Shown: positions 24,869-35,721, numbered from the stretch's first letter. The stretch is 64,000 nt of DNA from Asaia bogorensis NBRC 16594 (GCF_001547995.1 NZ_AP014690.1:711501-775500), one strand, 5' to 3'. Notes: generated by a model not told the origin, from the letters alone. Numbers and translations: made by a program.

Positions 24869-26428
24869 ATGTTGCAGGACCCCATCAAGTCACAGCTTTC
24901 GACCTATCTCGCCAATCTGGGCCACCCGGTCGTGCTTGAAGCGTCCCTCGACGGGAGCGCGAAAGCGCGGGAGATGGGTGAACTCCTTCAGGAAGTTGCT
25001 GCCCTTTCCGATAAAGTGACCTATTCGGAAGACGGTGTCAGCGAGCGTCGTCCGTCCTTCCTGATCCGTCGTGGCGACAGCCGACATGGCGTGAATTTTG
25101 CGGCCATCCCGATGGGGCATGAATTCACTTCCTTCGTGCTGGCATTGCTTCAGGCGGGTGGCCATCCGCCCAAGATCGAGCCGGCAATTGCCGAGCAGAT
25201 CAAGGGGCTTGCAGGCGAGTTCCGCTTCGAGATCTTCGTCTCGCTCTCGTGCCAGAACTGCCCTGATGTGGTGCAGGCCCTGAACGCCATGAGCGTGATC
25301 AACCCGGCCATCAACGTCACGACCATCGACGGTGCCCTGTTCCAGGAGGAAGTGGCATCGAAGAACATCATGACTGTGCCGCAGGTCTATCTGAATGGCA
25401 TGGCCTTCGGCTCTGGCCGCATGGATGTGAACCAGATCCTTGCCAAGCTGGATGACGACGCCCCGCGTCGTGCGGCAGAGCGTCTGAAGGACATGCCCGC
25501 CTTCGATGTGCTGATCATCGGCAGCGGCCCTGCCGGCGCCTCCGCCGCCATTTACGCGGCACGCAAGGGACTGCGAACGGGGCTTGTGGCTGACCGCTTC
25601 GGTGGTCAGGTCATGGACACGGCCGGAATCGAGAACTTCATCTCGATCAAGGAAACCGAGGGACCCAAGCTCTCCGCCCAACTCGAAGCCCATGTGCGCA
25701 GCTATGATGTGGAGATCATCTCCGGTCAGCGTGCCAAGGAACTCTTCCCCGCTGCGCGACCGGGTGGGCTTCATGGCATCGCGCTTGAGAGCGGTGCGAT
25801 CCTGCACAGCCGCACGGTCATTCTGACCACAGGGGCTCACTGGCGTCAGCTGGGTGTGCCGGGTGAGGAGCAGTATCGCACCAAGGGTGTGGCCTATTGC
25901 CCGCATTGCGATGGCCCGTTCTACAAGGGCAAGCGTGTTGCCGTGGCTGGCGGCGGCAATAGTGGTGTCGAGGCGGCCATCGATCTGGCGGGTATCGTCG
26001 GTCATGTCACGTTGTTGCAGCGCAGCTCCAAGCTCAAGGCCGACAAGGTGTTGCAGGACAAGCTGCGCAGCCTGCCCAATGTGACGGTTCTGACCGAGGC
26101 GCTGACGAGCCGCATTGAGGGTGACGGTAACAAGGTGAACGGCCTGACCTATCGCGGTGGCGATGGCAAGGACCACAGGATCGAGCTGGAAGGCGTGTTC
26201 GTCCAGATCGGGCTGCTGCCCAATACTGAGTGGCTGCGCAATACGCTGGCACTGAACGATTTCGGCGAGATCAAGGTCGATGATCACGGCGCAACCTCTG
26301 TTCCGGGCGTATTTGCCGCAGGCGATGCGACGACGACGCCCTACAAGCAGATCGTGATTGCCGTGGGCGAGGGAGCGAAGAGCGCCCTTTCCGCCTTCGA
26401 CTATCTGATCCGTCTGCCTGCCGAGTAA
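24869..26428 (+). CDS. ahpF: Alkyl hydroperoxide reductase flavoprotein subunit
   Basis: AhpF passes electrons from NADH to AhpC. The 519-residue protein has an N-terminal double thioredoxin-fold domain with the dithiol CQNC, the FAD-binding [19 protein letters not shown], the redox pair CPHC in [12 protein letters not shown], and NAD-binding [17 protein letters not shown] 24869 is chosen because AGGA lies about 8 bases upstream and the family starts with a similar MLD/LQ sequence. It forms an operon with ahpC, closed by a strong terminator. Confidence 0.96.
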   Translation: MLQDPIKSQLSTYLANLGHPVVLEASLDGSAKAREMGELLQEVAALSDKVTYSEDGVSERRPSFLIRRGDSRHGVNFAAIPMGHEFTSFVLALLQAGGHPPKIEPAIAEQIKGLAGEFRFEIFVSLSCQNCPDVVQALNAMSVINPAINVTTIDGALFQEEVASKNIMTVPQVYLNGMAFGSGRMDVNQILAKLDDDAPRRAAERLKDMPAFDVLIIGSGPAGASAAIYAARKGLRTGLVADRFGGQVMDTAGIENFISIKETEGPKLSAQLEAHVRSYDVEIISGQRAKELFPAARPGGLHGIALESGAILHSRTVILTTGAHWRQLGVPGEEQYRTKGVAYCPHCDGPFYKGKRVAVAGGGNSGVEAAIDLAGIVGHVTLLQRSSKLKADKVLQDKLRSLPNVTVLTEALTSRIEGDGNKVNGLTYRGGDGKDHRIELEGVFVQIGLLPNTEWLRNTLALNDFGEIKVDDHGATSVPGVFAAGDATTTPYKQIVIAVGEGAKSALSAFDYLIRLPAE

Positions 26429-26473
26429 CGTCTGCGGGGACAATCGGGCACGGGTCAGGCCGTGCCCTTGCAA

Positions 26474-26516
26474 GACAGGGGCAGGAGGGGGAACCCTCCT
26501 GCCCCTGTCGCGCTTT
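26474..26516 (+). terminator. Strong terminator after ahpF
   Basis: A perfect 16-bp stem (26474-26489 with 26494-26509) and a GGAA tetraloop are followed by GCGCTTTT. It lies 45 bp after the ahpF stop. Confidence 0.9.
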
Positions 26517-26567
26517 TCTCCACCCATGCACGGGGACTAACCCGTGCGAAGCGGGAGAATGGGCGCC

Positions 26568-27680
26568 ATGCAAAGTCAGACAACAGCGAGTGCCGAGCAA
26601 GAGGCGCGCCAACATGCCCGGTCCGCTCGCCTGACCTATGTGGACCGCTCCGGCCCCGGTATCACCCGCCACCGCGCGGGTAAGGGGTTTTTCTATCGCG
26701 ACCCTTCGGGAGATCGTATCACCGCCCCGGAAGAACTCACACGCATCAAGGGGCTCGCAATTCCTCCTGCCTATCGGGACGTATGGATTTGCGCCAACCC
26801 GAAGGGCCATCTGCAGGCGGTGGGCAAGGATAGCCGGAACCGGCTGCAATATCGCTACCACCCCAGATGGCGCCTGATCCGTGACGAGGACAAATTTGCG
26901 CGTATGCTGGTCTTTGGCGACAAGCTGCCTCTGATACGACAGCGCGTGGATGACGACCTCAGACATCCCAGCCTCAACCGGGCGCGCGTGCTGGCTGCCG
27001 TGGTGCGCCTTATGGAACGCACGATGGCGCGTATCGGCAACGAGACCTACGCCCGGGATAATCGCAGCTTTGGCCTGACGACACTCAGGCACAGGCATGC
27101 GCATATCGAGGGAGGAAAGCTGGCGCTGGACTTCAGGGGCAAACACGGGATCGAGGCACATCTTGACGTGCGCGACCCCAAACTCGTCCGCGTGATTTCA
27201 CGGCTGCAGGATCTGCCCGGGCAAAAGCTGTTTCAGTATCTCGATGATGAGGGCGAACCGCACGAGATCCACTCTCAGGACGTAAACGCCTATCTGCAGG
27301 AAATCAGCGGAGAGGATATCACTGCCAAGGATTTCCGGACCTGGGCGGCGACCCATCTGGCAGCGCTGACGCTGTCCAGCCTCGAGGCAAGCGACAGCCG
27401 GGCCAGGGCCAAGAAAAACATCCTGCGCACGATCGAGCATGTCGCGTCCCAACTGGGGAACACCCCTTCCGTGTGCCGCAAATGTTATATCCATCCGCAG
27501 ATTTTGACCGGCTATCTTGATGGGAGCCTGCGCGAAGCCTTTGCCCGTCAGGCTGAGACCCTGCTGGAACAGGAGAGCGCACGCACGAGCCTGAGCGCCG
27601 ATGAGGCGCTCATGGTGGGGTATCTGAGCCGCTTGCTCGACAAACCTGCCAAAAGACCATCGTCTCGCAAGAAACCCTGA
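26568..27680 (+). CDS. DNA topoisomerase IB (poxvirus-like)
   Basis: A 370-residue bacterial type IB topoisomerase that relaxes supercoils through a 3'-phosphotyrosyl link. The catalytic Tyr lies in CRKCYIHPQIL. The N-terminal domain shows GPGITRHRAGKGFFY and PPAYRDVWICANPKGHLQA, and the core has RIGNETYARDNRSFGLTTLR and KDFRTWAATHLAA. ATG 26568 is chosen because GGAG lies 10 bases upstream. The basic C-terminus (KRPSSRKKP) fits DNA binding. It stands alone. Confidence 0.94.
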   Translation: MQSQTTASAEQEARQHARSARLTYVDRSGPGITRHRAGKGFFYRDPSGDRITAPEELTRIKGLAIPPAYRDVWICANPKGHLQAVGKDSRNRLQYRYHPRWRLIRDEDKFARMLVFGDKLPLIRQRVDDDLRHPSLNRARVLAAVVRLMERTMARIGNETYARDNRSFGLTTLRHRHAHIEGGKLALDFRGKHGIEAHLDVRDPKLVRVISRLQDLPGQKLFQYLDDEGEPHEIHSQDVNAYLQEISGEDITAKDFRTWAATHLAALTLSSLEASDSRARAKKNILRTIEHVASQLGNTPSVCRKCYIHPQILTGYLDGSLREAFARQAETLLEQESARTSLSADEALMVGYLSRLLDKPAKRPSSRKKP

Positions 27681-27726
27681 CCCGCGCCCCGCTTTGTGTC
27701 TGCCGGATTGGAAGTTTTGCAGGTAA

Positions 27727-28722
<996 letters not shown>

Positions 28723-28847
28723 ACAAACGCGCGCCCGCCCTGCGTGACGGACAGGGCAGGGTGGGTGATCGGTAATCGTTCACGCGTCCCGTCGTCGTTG
28801 GCAGGCGATGACGTGGAGCCGTCCTCCGGTCGTCAGCCGGGGTTGGA

Positions 28848-30278
28848 TTAGCTGATATCGAGGCTGCTGGCTTTCAGATCGGTTACACCCATGAAGGTCA
28901 CCTTCATGTTGTTATCAAGCATGATGGCGGTGTTGCCTCCTGACACTGTGGCCGTGGCCAGCAACTCCTTCGCAGCAGCCTCGGCATCCGCCGGCTTGTA
29001 ATTATACATAAAGAATTTGTTGCCACTGACAGCCGAGAAATCTGTGATCGTGATGTCACCTGCCGTGTGGCCGGCCAGCACGCCAAAGGTGTTTGCCGCC
29101 ACATTGCCGCCTGTCACCGTGGCGTAGGTCTCGCCCTCATTGCCGCTGTAACGGGTGCCGAACACGAAATGATCCGAGGCCTCGCTGCCAATGATCGTCT
29201 GTTGCCCTGCGCCGGTCCAGGCCTCGAACGATCCCTTCGATGACGAAGCGTTGATCATCTCGGCGCTGCTGCTGCCGGACTGGTTACCGGTCCAGAGCGA
29301 TGTCTTGTTCACGTCAATATTGGCGTTCAGACCATCGGCACCCCATAGCGTGGCCTGATCGGCAGTGATCCGGGTTGCGCCAGTACCTGCAATGAACTGG
29401 AGTGCGCCGTTCACGCTGAGGGTCTGCGCGCTACCGTTTAGGGCCGTGAGATTGCCGAGCGCCGAGACCGTATCGTTATGCACCCCGGAGATTGTGCCAT
29501 TCTTGCCTGAAAAGACAATGGTCGAGCCTTGGCCCGCCTGGACAGTGCTGTCATCACCTATCGTGATATGGCTGCCAATCGTCGCCTCGTCGCTCACGAA
29601 GCTGTTGCTGCCCAGAGTGACCAGGGCGTTGCCGCCAGTCAGCGTCAGAACGGTTCTGCCGCCTTCCTGACCTGTTATCGTGTCCTGCCCTTCGGAGGCG
29701 ACATAGTTCGTGCCCTGCTGAAGCTGGATAACGTTGCGGCCGGTTCCGGCATCGATGGTGTTTATGCCGTTGGTCGCGAGGATGGTATCGTTGCCGGCGC
29801 CGGTAAGGATGGTCCAGCTGGCGCTCTGGCTGTTTCCGTTAAAATAGTTGTCGCCGGAGAGGCCGAGGAAGCTGCCGTTGCCGCTGCCAGCCTCATAGGT
29901 CAGGCCTGCCGTGCTACCGCCCAGGACCGAGAGGGTCGTCGTTGGCGTCACACCGCTACCGTCTATCGTCACACGCTCATTCAGCAATGTCTCGCCTGAC
30001 TGGGTGCCGTTCCCGGCCCATCCACCCACACCGATGAAATCGTAGGTGCCAAGAGGCGCAAAGCTGCCACCGGTAGTGACGAAGCCTTCAAGCAGCGTAT
30101 TGCCCGTGGTGATTGTTCGGGCGGTAGAGTCGGTCACGAGAACTGTTTTGAGATCGTTACGTTTATAAACATCGGACATCTGCTGGGCATAAGTCTGAGC
30201 GAGGGTCTGTGCCTTGCCGCCCCCGACAGTGACCTGAATAGCTGTACCTGATGTGCCAACAATCGTGACAATGCTCAA
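28848..30278 (-). CDS. RTX-like repetitive, probably secreted protein
   Basis: A 476-residue protein rich in Gly, Thr, Ser and Asn and almost free of Cys, with beta-helix-like repeats. Stretches such as GAGNDTILATNGINTIDAGT and SEGQDTITGQEGGRTVLTL resemble degenerate calcium-binding RTX repeats. There is no N-terminal signal peptide, and the end (TDLKASSLDIS) could be a type I secretion signal. The TTG start at 30278 has GAGGG about 10 bases upstream. Composition differs from neighbouring genes and the upstream DNA is AT-rich. No type I secretion genes lie nearby. Function unknown; adhesin or surface protein is a guess. Confidence 0.65.
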   Translation of the reverse strand: MSIVTIVGTSGTAIQVTVGGGKAQTLAQTYAQQMSDVYKRNDLKTVLVTDSTARTITTGNTLLEGFVTTGGSFAPLGTYDFIGVGGWAGNGTQSGETLLNERVTIDGSGVTPTTTLSVLGGSTAGLTYEAGSGNGSFLGLSGDNYFNGNSQSASWTILTGAGNDTILATNGINTIDAGTGRNVIQLQQGTNYVASEGQDTITGQEGGRTVLTLTGGNALVTLGSNSFVSDEATIGSHITIGDDSTVQAGQGSTIVFSGKNGTISGVHNDTVSALGNLTALNGSAQTLSVNGALQFIAGTGATRITADQATLWGADGLNANIDVNKTSLWTGNQSGSSSAEMINASSSKGSFEAWTGAGQQTIIGSEASDHFVFGTRYSGNEGETYATVTGGNVAANTFGVLAGHTAGDITITDFSAVSGNKFFMYNYKPADAEAAAKELLATATVSGGNTAIMLDNNMKVTFMGVTDLKASSLDIS

Positions 30279-30505
30279 AACGGTTCACCCTCTATGAAAA
30301 GCCCGGGGGCGCTAGAAGGGTTGTGCCGTTAAAGATTGCTAGATGACTATGCCAGTTACGTTATTTTAAGATTTTTCTTAGTAAGAAACTCGATATAACC
30401 GTTAAATCTTATAAAACGATAAAATAACGGTTGGTCTCCGATCGATAATCGCTGTGTTCACAGCAGCATAAGGCGGATTCTGTCTCGAATCTGACTGATC
30501 AGTCA
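30279..30505. promoter_or_regulatory. AT-rich intergenic region with inverted repeats upstream of the RTX-like gene
   Basis: The stretch 30325-30430 is far more AT-rich than the window. It holds the perfect 7-1-7 palindrome TTTCTTAGTAAGAAA (30374-30388) and an 8-bp inverted repeat AACCGTTA (30397-30404) / TAACGGTT (30425-30432). The motif CCGTTAAA also occurs twice. These are likely operator or silencer-binding elements; no binder is known. Confidence 0.4.
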
Positions 30506-30540
30506 TGAAAAAGCCCCATCGTAGCGCTTACGATGGGGCT
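30506..30540 (-). terminator. Rho-independent terminator of dps
   Basis: A perfect 12-bp stem (AGCCCCATCGTA / TACGATGGGGCT, 5-base loop) is followed on the minus strand by TTTTT. It lies just after the dps stop. Confidence 0.9.
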
Positions 30541-30576
30541 CTTATCATTTCTTCCTGTCAGGAAGACAGGCAGGAC

Positions 30577-31113
30577 TTATCGTGCGCCCTTATGGTCGCC
30601 ATCGCGCATCTCGCCCGTCGGCTCCTGCGTATGGGCTTCGAGGAACCACAGATGCTTGTCGAGCGCACGCGACGCTTCTGTGAAAAGATCAGCCGTGTCG
30701 GCATCGCCGGCTTCGTCCGTCACGTCGATGGACTCGCGCACATTGTTTGCAACCGTTGCGTAGCGGTCGATCAGGGCGGAGATATGATCGGCGATCTTGT
30801 AAACGTCAGTGGGGTAGGGTGTGCAGGCCGAATTCTTCGAGACGTCCTGCACTGTGCCATAGGCAGTGCCACCGAGCTGCACGGCGCGTTCGGCAACCTT
30901 GTCCACGAGATCGTCAACGCTGTCACGGAAGCCGTCGAGCATTTCGTGAACGCCGATGAACTGCGGCCCCTTGAGGTTCCAGTGTGCCTGCTTCGTGATC
31001 AGCGCCAGATCGATCAGATCGGCAAGGCGGGCATTGAGCGTTTCAATCGACACGGTCTTGGCGTTGGACTTCAGAGCATTCTGGGTCGTATGCATCGCGT
31101 GTTTCGTGGTCAT
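30577..31113 (-). CDS. dps: Dps-family DNA-protecting ferritin
   Basis: A 178-residue Dps protein, which forms dodecamers that oxidise and store iron and shield DNA under starvation or peroxide stress. The ferroxidase-site pattern is clear: KQAHWNLKGPQFIGVHEMLD with the His, then DSVDDLVDKVAERAVQLGG. A Lys- and Asn-rich N-terminal tail could bind DNA. It is monocistronic with its own terminator. I saw no clear OxyR or Fur site upstream. Confidence 0.95.
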   Translation of the reverse strand: MTTKHAMHTTQNALKSNAKTVSIETLNARLADLIDLALITKQAHWNLKGPQFIGVHEMLDGFRDSVDDLVDKVAERAVQLGGTAYGTVQDVSKNSACTPYPTDVYKIADHISALIDRYATVANNVRESIDVTDEAGDADTADLFTEASRALDKHLWFLEAHTQEPTGEMRDGDHKGAR

Positions 31114-31344
31114 TGATCTACCCTAACAAGTTTGATGTCGGACATTCGCGCAAAGCGATGATCTCCAAACGTGCCTGAGGGGAGCCGGTTGCGCTAAAGC
31201 CTCGTCAAACTGGGGCTCTTATTCATGTCGAATAGTTCATCATGGTGTGAGGGACGCGGTCTTCAGTCACGGTCATCCCTGTTGCTTTCTGAACAAGGCC
31301 CCGTCTCTCATACCTCGAATACTCAATGCTGTGACGCAGGCCGG

Positions 31345-31722
31345 TCACGCGAGAAACGAGACATGCGCGACAATGACCTTCCACGCCGCGTCCTGCCTGA
31401 TCCAGGTCTGGCTTTGGCGACCGATGCGCCCGTTATGCAGATTGCGAAACAGGATGGTGACACAACCGGCATCGGCACCGAGAGAAATGATGTCGCGGCG
31501 CAGGCGTTCACGGGGGGGAGCGCCATCTGTGCGTTCACGGCGGAACGCAGCGATTTCTTCTGGTCCGAAAAGGTTTTCAGTCGCGCCGAGGCGGATCACG
31601 TTCGGTTGATTGCTGAACAACGCATCAAGGGCGGTGACATCATTTTGCGCCAGAGCCTCTTCGTATTGGTCCGAAGCTAGGGTAAGGGCAGAAATCGTCT
31701 CGGGGTATGCGGTAAGGTCCAT
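31345..31722 (-). CDS. AtzH/HpxZ-like (DUF3225) small protein
   Basis: A 125-residue protein of the cystatin/NTF2-like AtzH-HpxZ family, often found with amidases of oxalurate or cyanurate breakdown. Its core reads EALAQNDVTALDALFSNQPN, IRLGATENLFGPEEIAAFR and SQTWIRQDAAWKVIVAHVSF. ATG 31722 is preferred to 31749 because AAGGG lies 9 bases upstream. No amidase gene is adjacent here, so the role is open. The 230-bp gap before dps (31114-31344) holds no gene that I can see. Confidence 0.8.
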   Translation of the reverse strand: MDLTAYPETISALTLASDQYEEALAQNDVTALDALFSNQPNVIRLGATENLFGPEEIAAFRRERTDGAPPRERLRRDIISLGADAGCVTILFRNLHNGRIGRQSQTWIRQDAAWKVIVAHVSFLA

Positions 31723-31772
31723 GGGCGCGCCCTTATTCACGGGAATCATTCTTCATACTGGCTGAGGGTGGC

Positions 31773-32984
31773 ATGAGCAGCTTGGGATCTGGCGATCTGG
31801 CTCGGTCGATGCGCGACATTCGCATCATATTTTTTAGTCTTGGGCTCGGGGCCTTTGCAATCGGCACGGCAGAATTTGCCGCCATGAGCCTCGTGCCCAT
31901 GATTGCCCACAGCTTTGGGGTGACCGATCCCGAAGCGGGTCATGCCATCGTGCTCTATGCGGCAGGTGTGTGCGTCGGGGCACCGACCATTGCCCTTTTC
32001 AGCGCCGGGATCAGCCGACGCACCATGTTGATCAGCATGATGCTGCTTTACATGATCGGTAATGGTGTCAGTGCGATCGCACCGAACTATCTGCTGTTTC
32101 TGGCCTGCCGGTTTATCAGTGGTCTGCCGCATGGCGCCTATTTCGGCATTGCCGGCATTCTGGCTTCATCACTCGTGCCGCCTAACAAGCGCTCCCAGGC
32201 TGTGGGCCGTGTCATTCTGGGCCTGACCATTGCCACCATCGGTGGTGTGCCGCTGGCGAATGGTATCGGTCAGATTGTCGGCTGGCGCTGGGCTTTCGCC
32301 CTCATTGCCTTTCTGGCGCTGTGCACTGCCGTTCTGCTGAGTATCTTTGCTCCCAAGGATGCGCCGCGCAAGGACGCCAGTATTCTCAACGAATTCACGG
32401 CGCTCAAGCTGCGACAGGTCTGGCTGACGCTTGCCATCGGTGCGGTGGGCTTCGGCAGCGTGTTCTGCGTCTATACCTATCTCGCCTCAATCATGATCAA
32501 CGTCACGCAGGTGCCGGAATCCTATGTGCCGATCATGCTGGCGGTTTTCGGTGTGGGCATGACAATCGGCACGCTGGTCTGTGCCTGGCTTGCCGATCAC
32601 AAGATGATGCCAACCCTTGCGGGTGTGCTGCTCATGGGGGCGGCATCGATGGCGGGCTTTCCTGAGGCTGCGCATAAATTCGTGCCTCTGGCCATCAACG
32701 TGTTCATGATCGGTGCCAGCGGCGGTCTTGCCACTGTGGTACAGGCGCGCTTGCTGACTGTGGCGGTTGGCGCGGAAGGCCTCGCCGCCGCACTGAACCA
32801 GAGTGCTTTCAACATCGCCAACGCAGTCGGCCCCTGGCTGGGTGGACTTGCCATCTCAGCTGGGCTTGGCTGGACGTCAGTCGGCTGGGTGGGGCTCGCG
32901 CTTTCGCTTGGCGGGTTTGGCATCTATGTGCTGAGCATTGCCGACGAATTCAGAACCAAGAAGAACAACATACCCCGCGTGTGA
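31773..32984 (+). CDS. MFS exporter (AraJ/YdhP-like DHA1 family)
   Basis: A 403-residue 12-helix transporter of the major facilitator superfamily. The N-terminal helix FAIGTAEFAAMSLVPMIA, the loop FISGLPHGAYFGIAG and the sequence SRRTMLISMMLL (motif A-like) match the AraJ/YdhP group of drug or sugar efflux pumps. The C-terminus is basic (FRTKKNNIPRV). It is divergent from the AtzH-like gene with about 50 bp between starts. The substrate is unknown. Confidence 0.92.
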   Translation: MSSLGSGDLARSMRDIRIIFFSLGLGAFAIGTAEFAAMSLVPMIAHSFGVTDPEAGHAIVLYAAGVCVGAPTIALFSAGISRRTMLISMMLLYMIGNGVSAIAPNYLLFLACRFISGLPHGAYFGIAGILASSLVPPNKRSQAVGRVILGLTIATIGGVPLANGIGQIVGWRWAFALIAFLALCTAVLLSIFAPKDAPRKDASILNEFTALKLRQVWLTLAIGAVGFGSVFCVYTYLASIMINVTQVPESYVPIMLAVFGVGMTIGTLVCAWLADHKMMPTLAGVLLMGAASMAGFPEAAHKFVPLAINVFMIGASGGLATVVQARLLTVAVGAEGLAAALNQSAFNIANAVGPWLGGLAISAGLGWTSVGWVGLALSLGGFGIYVLSIADEFRTKKNNIPRV

Positions 32985-32990
32985 GCCGGG

Positions 32991-33017
32991 GCGGGAGAGG
33001 GGAACACCCTCTCTCGC
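32991..33017. terminator. Hairpin terminator between MFS and glycosyltransferase genes (convergent)
   Basis: An 11-bp stem (GCGGGAGAGGG with CCCTCTCTCGC, one G-T) and a 5-base loop lie 7 bp after the MFS stop. There is no T-run; a bidirectional role is likely. Confidence 0.55.
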
Positions 33018-33066
33018 GGGCAAGCGCCTTGTCACGGGCGCGAGCCCTTCATGCGGGTAGTCCCGA

Positions 33067-35571
33067 TCAGGTGCGCTGGGGATCGACCAGATCGAAGAAG
33101 GGCTGGAGATCGACGGTGAAGAAGCGCGGATAGGCGGGGTCGCGTTCATAGAGTGGGTGTCCGGCCCAGCGCTGCTGCATGACCTGCCCTTCCTCGAAGA
33201 AGCGCGCTTCCTGCTCCGGCACATCATCCGAGCCGCGTGAGATGCTCTCATGGTGCCAGGCCAGTGCCTCGGCACAATAGATGATGCGATGACCGGCCGC
33301 CCGGATCCTGAGGCAAAGATCGACATCGTTATAGGCGATCTTCAGATGGGTCTCGTCGAACTGCCCGACCTCCTCGAAAACCGAGCGCTTCACGAGCATG
33401 CAGGCGGCGGTGACCGCCGTGACCTCATGGCTAAGCAGGATACGACCGATATAGCCGTAATCCTCAGGGCCGCAGCCGCGATGGGCATGGGCCCCGACAC
33501 CAGCAGGGCCAACCACGACACCGGCATGTTGTATGGTCTGGTTGGGATAGAGCAGGCGCGCCCCAACGGCGGCGACGCCCGTATCGGCCAGCGCTTCATT
33601 CATCATCAGGCGCAGCCAGTTGGGGTGTTCGACGAACACATCATTGTTCATGAACACAAGATAGTCGGACCGGCATCCGGCCGCGGCAAGGTTGTTGAGC
33701 CTCGAATAGTTGAAAGGCTCTTCCACTGTCAGAAAGCGGATATTGGGTTGGTCATCGAACTCACGCATGAAGGCATGTGCCTCGGGCGTGACTGACCAGT
33801 TATTGATCAGGACAATCTCGAAATCCGGATAATCCGTGCGTTCCAGCAGGGTTTCCAGGCAGCGGCGCGTAATGTCGATCTGATCCTTGAACGGGATGAT
33901 GATCGAGACACTGGGGGCGGCATCGAGCCGCCAGTCCACCCGGTAAAGGGTAAGGCCATTGATGGACGAGACATCGGCCGAGAAGCCCCGACGTGTCAGA
34001 TGGTCCGAGACGGCCTTCACCCCGGCGGCGATCGCGTAATTCTTGTTGCCCACCGTCACCGCGGTCGAATTGGGCGTCATGCGCCAGTGATAGAGCAGCT
34101 CTGACACATGGGCGATGCGATCATGAGGAACGGTTTCACAGGCACGCAGCATGAAATCGTGATCCTGCGCACCATCATATTCGGCGCGCAGCGGGCCAAT
34201 GGCGCGCATGGTCGCGGTTTCAACCATCGTGAGATGGCAGATATAGTTGCAGCCCAGCAGATAGCGGTAGTTGAAATCAGGCTTGAAATTGGGGGATTGC
34301 CAGTTATTGGCCAGATCAACCTTGTCCTCATCTGAATAGATGATGAGCGCATTGCTCTCCTGTGCCTTGCGCAGCATGACTTCAAGCGCGACATCGACCA
34401 GCATGTCGTCATGGTCGAAAAACACTGTGTAGGCGCCCCTGGCAGCTTCCATGCCAGCATTGGTAGCGCCGGAAATTCCCTGGTTTTCCGCAAGCGGGAG
34501 AACGCGGATACGGCTGTCCTTGGCGGCATATTCCTCCATCAGCGCTGTCGTCTGGGGGCAGACCATGCCGTCATCAATCAGGAGAAGTTCCCAGTTGCGA
34601 TAGGTCTGGTTCAGGACCGAGTTGATGGCGGTGACATAGTCTGCCTTCAGAGGCTTGTAAGTGGGACAAAGGATGCTGATCAGCGGTTCATCTGCAAGCG
34701 GGGCCTTGACGCGCAGGAGCGCTGTGCGCTCGCGCAGGGCCGGATAATAGAGCGAGGCCCAGCGGTCATAATTGCCAAGATTATATCCTGCCTGGGGGAT
34801 GGCAGCGCGTATCTCGGTGCGCAGCTTGGTCAGCTCGCGGTGCAGGCGGTCGATTGTCTCGGCAATATCGAGAAGACGCGTTTCAAGCGCGTCATCGGCA
34901 ATCGAGCTTGTGAACGGGCTGCCCATGAGGTGTTCCCCCTCAGGCATGACTTTGACCGAAAAGCTTCTTGGCGAAGAGCCGCGAAAGCGCTGCGGGATGG
35001 GAATTTCGAACCCGCAATTCGGATTGCAGCCCACAGCGGCAGCAACGTCGCCACGATAGCGATCGGCACGCACCTGGGCGACCAGGACATTATTGGCTGT
35101 TACCGAAACAATGCAGTCACCGCGCCAGTCTGCGTCTGTCGGCATCTTTTGCAGGATCCAGCCCTTGAGAGAGCCTTGCTTGATGCCATCGACGCAGCTT
35201 GTGTATTCAGGTCTGGATTCCAGAGTAAATCTATAGACTAAATCCCTTCCTTCAGGTAAAGAATCGTTCTTTATCGGTAAAGAAGTTCGGTCCTGGAGGC
35301 GAATGGACAAATCATGCTGCGCGCCGTCCATGAATTTTGCAGGAATGGAGAAGGTGAAACCCAGTCTGTCGTGAGGTGTCCGCAGAGCATTCTGAACGTC
35401 GCTGCGGGACTGGTCGGCCAGGATCTGCGTGATTTCCTGCCCGTCGATCAGGATATGAAGACGCACCGGCGTTGAAGGATCAAGCCGGTTGACGGCCCAA
35501 CCAATCAGGGTCTCCTTCTGGAGCCCTTCGCAATAACCAATAAAGGGGCTGTTGGCTGGGGCAGTTTTCAT
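33067..35571 (-). CDS. Large glycosyltransferase with two GT2 domains
   Basis: An 834-residue protein. Residues 1-240 hold two tandem beta-rich modules, each with a GW motif, AD..R.DV and GF.IP pattern (LIGWAVNR... LGFTFSIP and LKGWILQK... CGFEIPIP). A first GT2 domain (about 295-500) has ISILCPTYKP and the metal-binding FFDHDD. A second GT2 domain (about 550-790) has VSIIIPFKDQIDITRRCLET, a FMNNDV motif and NDVDLCLR with the acceptor-site HHE. It probably builds a surface polysaccharide or protein glycan. No polysaccharide-assembly genes surround it, except the second glycosyltransferase in divergent orientation. Confidence 0.9.
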   Translation of the reverse strand: MKTAPANSPFIGYCEGLQKETLIGWAVNRLDPSTPVRLHILIDGQEITQILADQSRSDVQNALRTPHDRLGFTFSIPAKFMDGAQHDLSIRLQDRTSLPIKNDSLPEGRDLVYRFTLESRPEYTSCVDGIKQGSLKGWILQKMPTDADWRGDCIVSVTANNVLVAQVRADRYRGDVAAAVGCNPNCGFEIPIPQRFRGSSPRSFSVKVMPEGEHLMGSPFTSSIADDALETRLLDIAETIDRLHRELTKLRTEIRAAIPQAGYNLGNYDRWASLYYPALRERTALLRVKAPLADEPLISILCPTYKPLKADYVTAINSVLNQTYRNWELLLIDDGMVCPQTTALMEEYAAKDSRIRVLPLAENQGISGATNAGMEAARGAYTVFFDHDDMLVDVALEVMLRKAQESNALIIYSDEDKVDLANNWQSPNFKPDFNYRYLLGCNYICHLTMVETATMRAIGPLRAEYDGAQDHDFMLRACETVPHDRIAHVSELLYHWRMTPNSTAVTVGNKNYAIAAGVKAVSDHLTRRGFSADVSSINGLTLYRVDWRLDAAPSVSIIIPFKDQIDITRRCLETLLERTDYPDFEIVLINNWSVTPEAHAFMREFDDQPNIRFLTVEEPFNYSRLNNLAAAGCRSDYLVFMNNDVFVEHPNWLRLMMNEALADTGVAAVGARLLYPNQTIQHAGVVVGPAGVGAHAHRGCGPEDYGYIGRILLSHEVTAVTAACMLVKRSVFEEVGQFDETHLKIAYNDVDLCLRIRAAGHRIIYCAEALAWHHESISRGSDDVPEQEARFFEEGQVMQQRWAGHPLYERDPAYPRFFTVDLQPFFDLVDPQRT

Positions 35572-35721
35572 GATCTGTTTCTCTTGCCAGTCGCATCGTT
35601 GACCTTATCCCGGTCGTTGGCGTCAGCAATGCCGCAGATACGGCGTTATGGCTAGGTAAATGCCCCGCTTTGTCCGTCCAGGAGATATTTCATTACATTC
35701 GCTCCAAGAATTCGCGTCCTG

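Noticed and set aside
24890-26527. Very long open frame antisense to ahpF (545 codons)
   Set aside because: It is the reverse frame of a well-supported flavoprotein gene; composition is His/Arg/Gln-rich with no domain, typical of GC-rich shadow frames.
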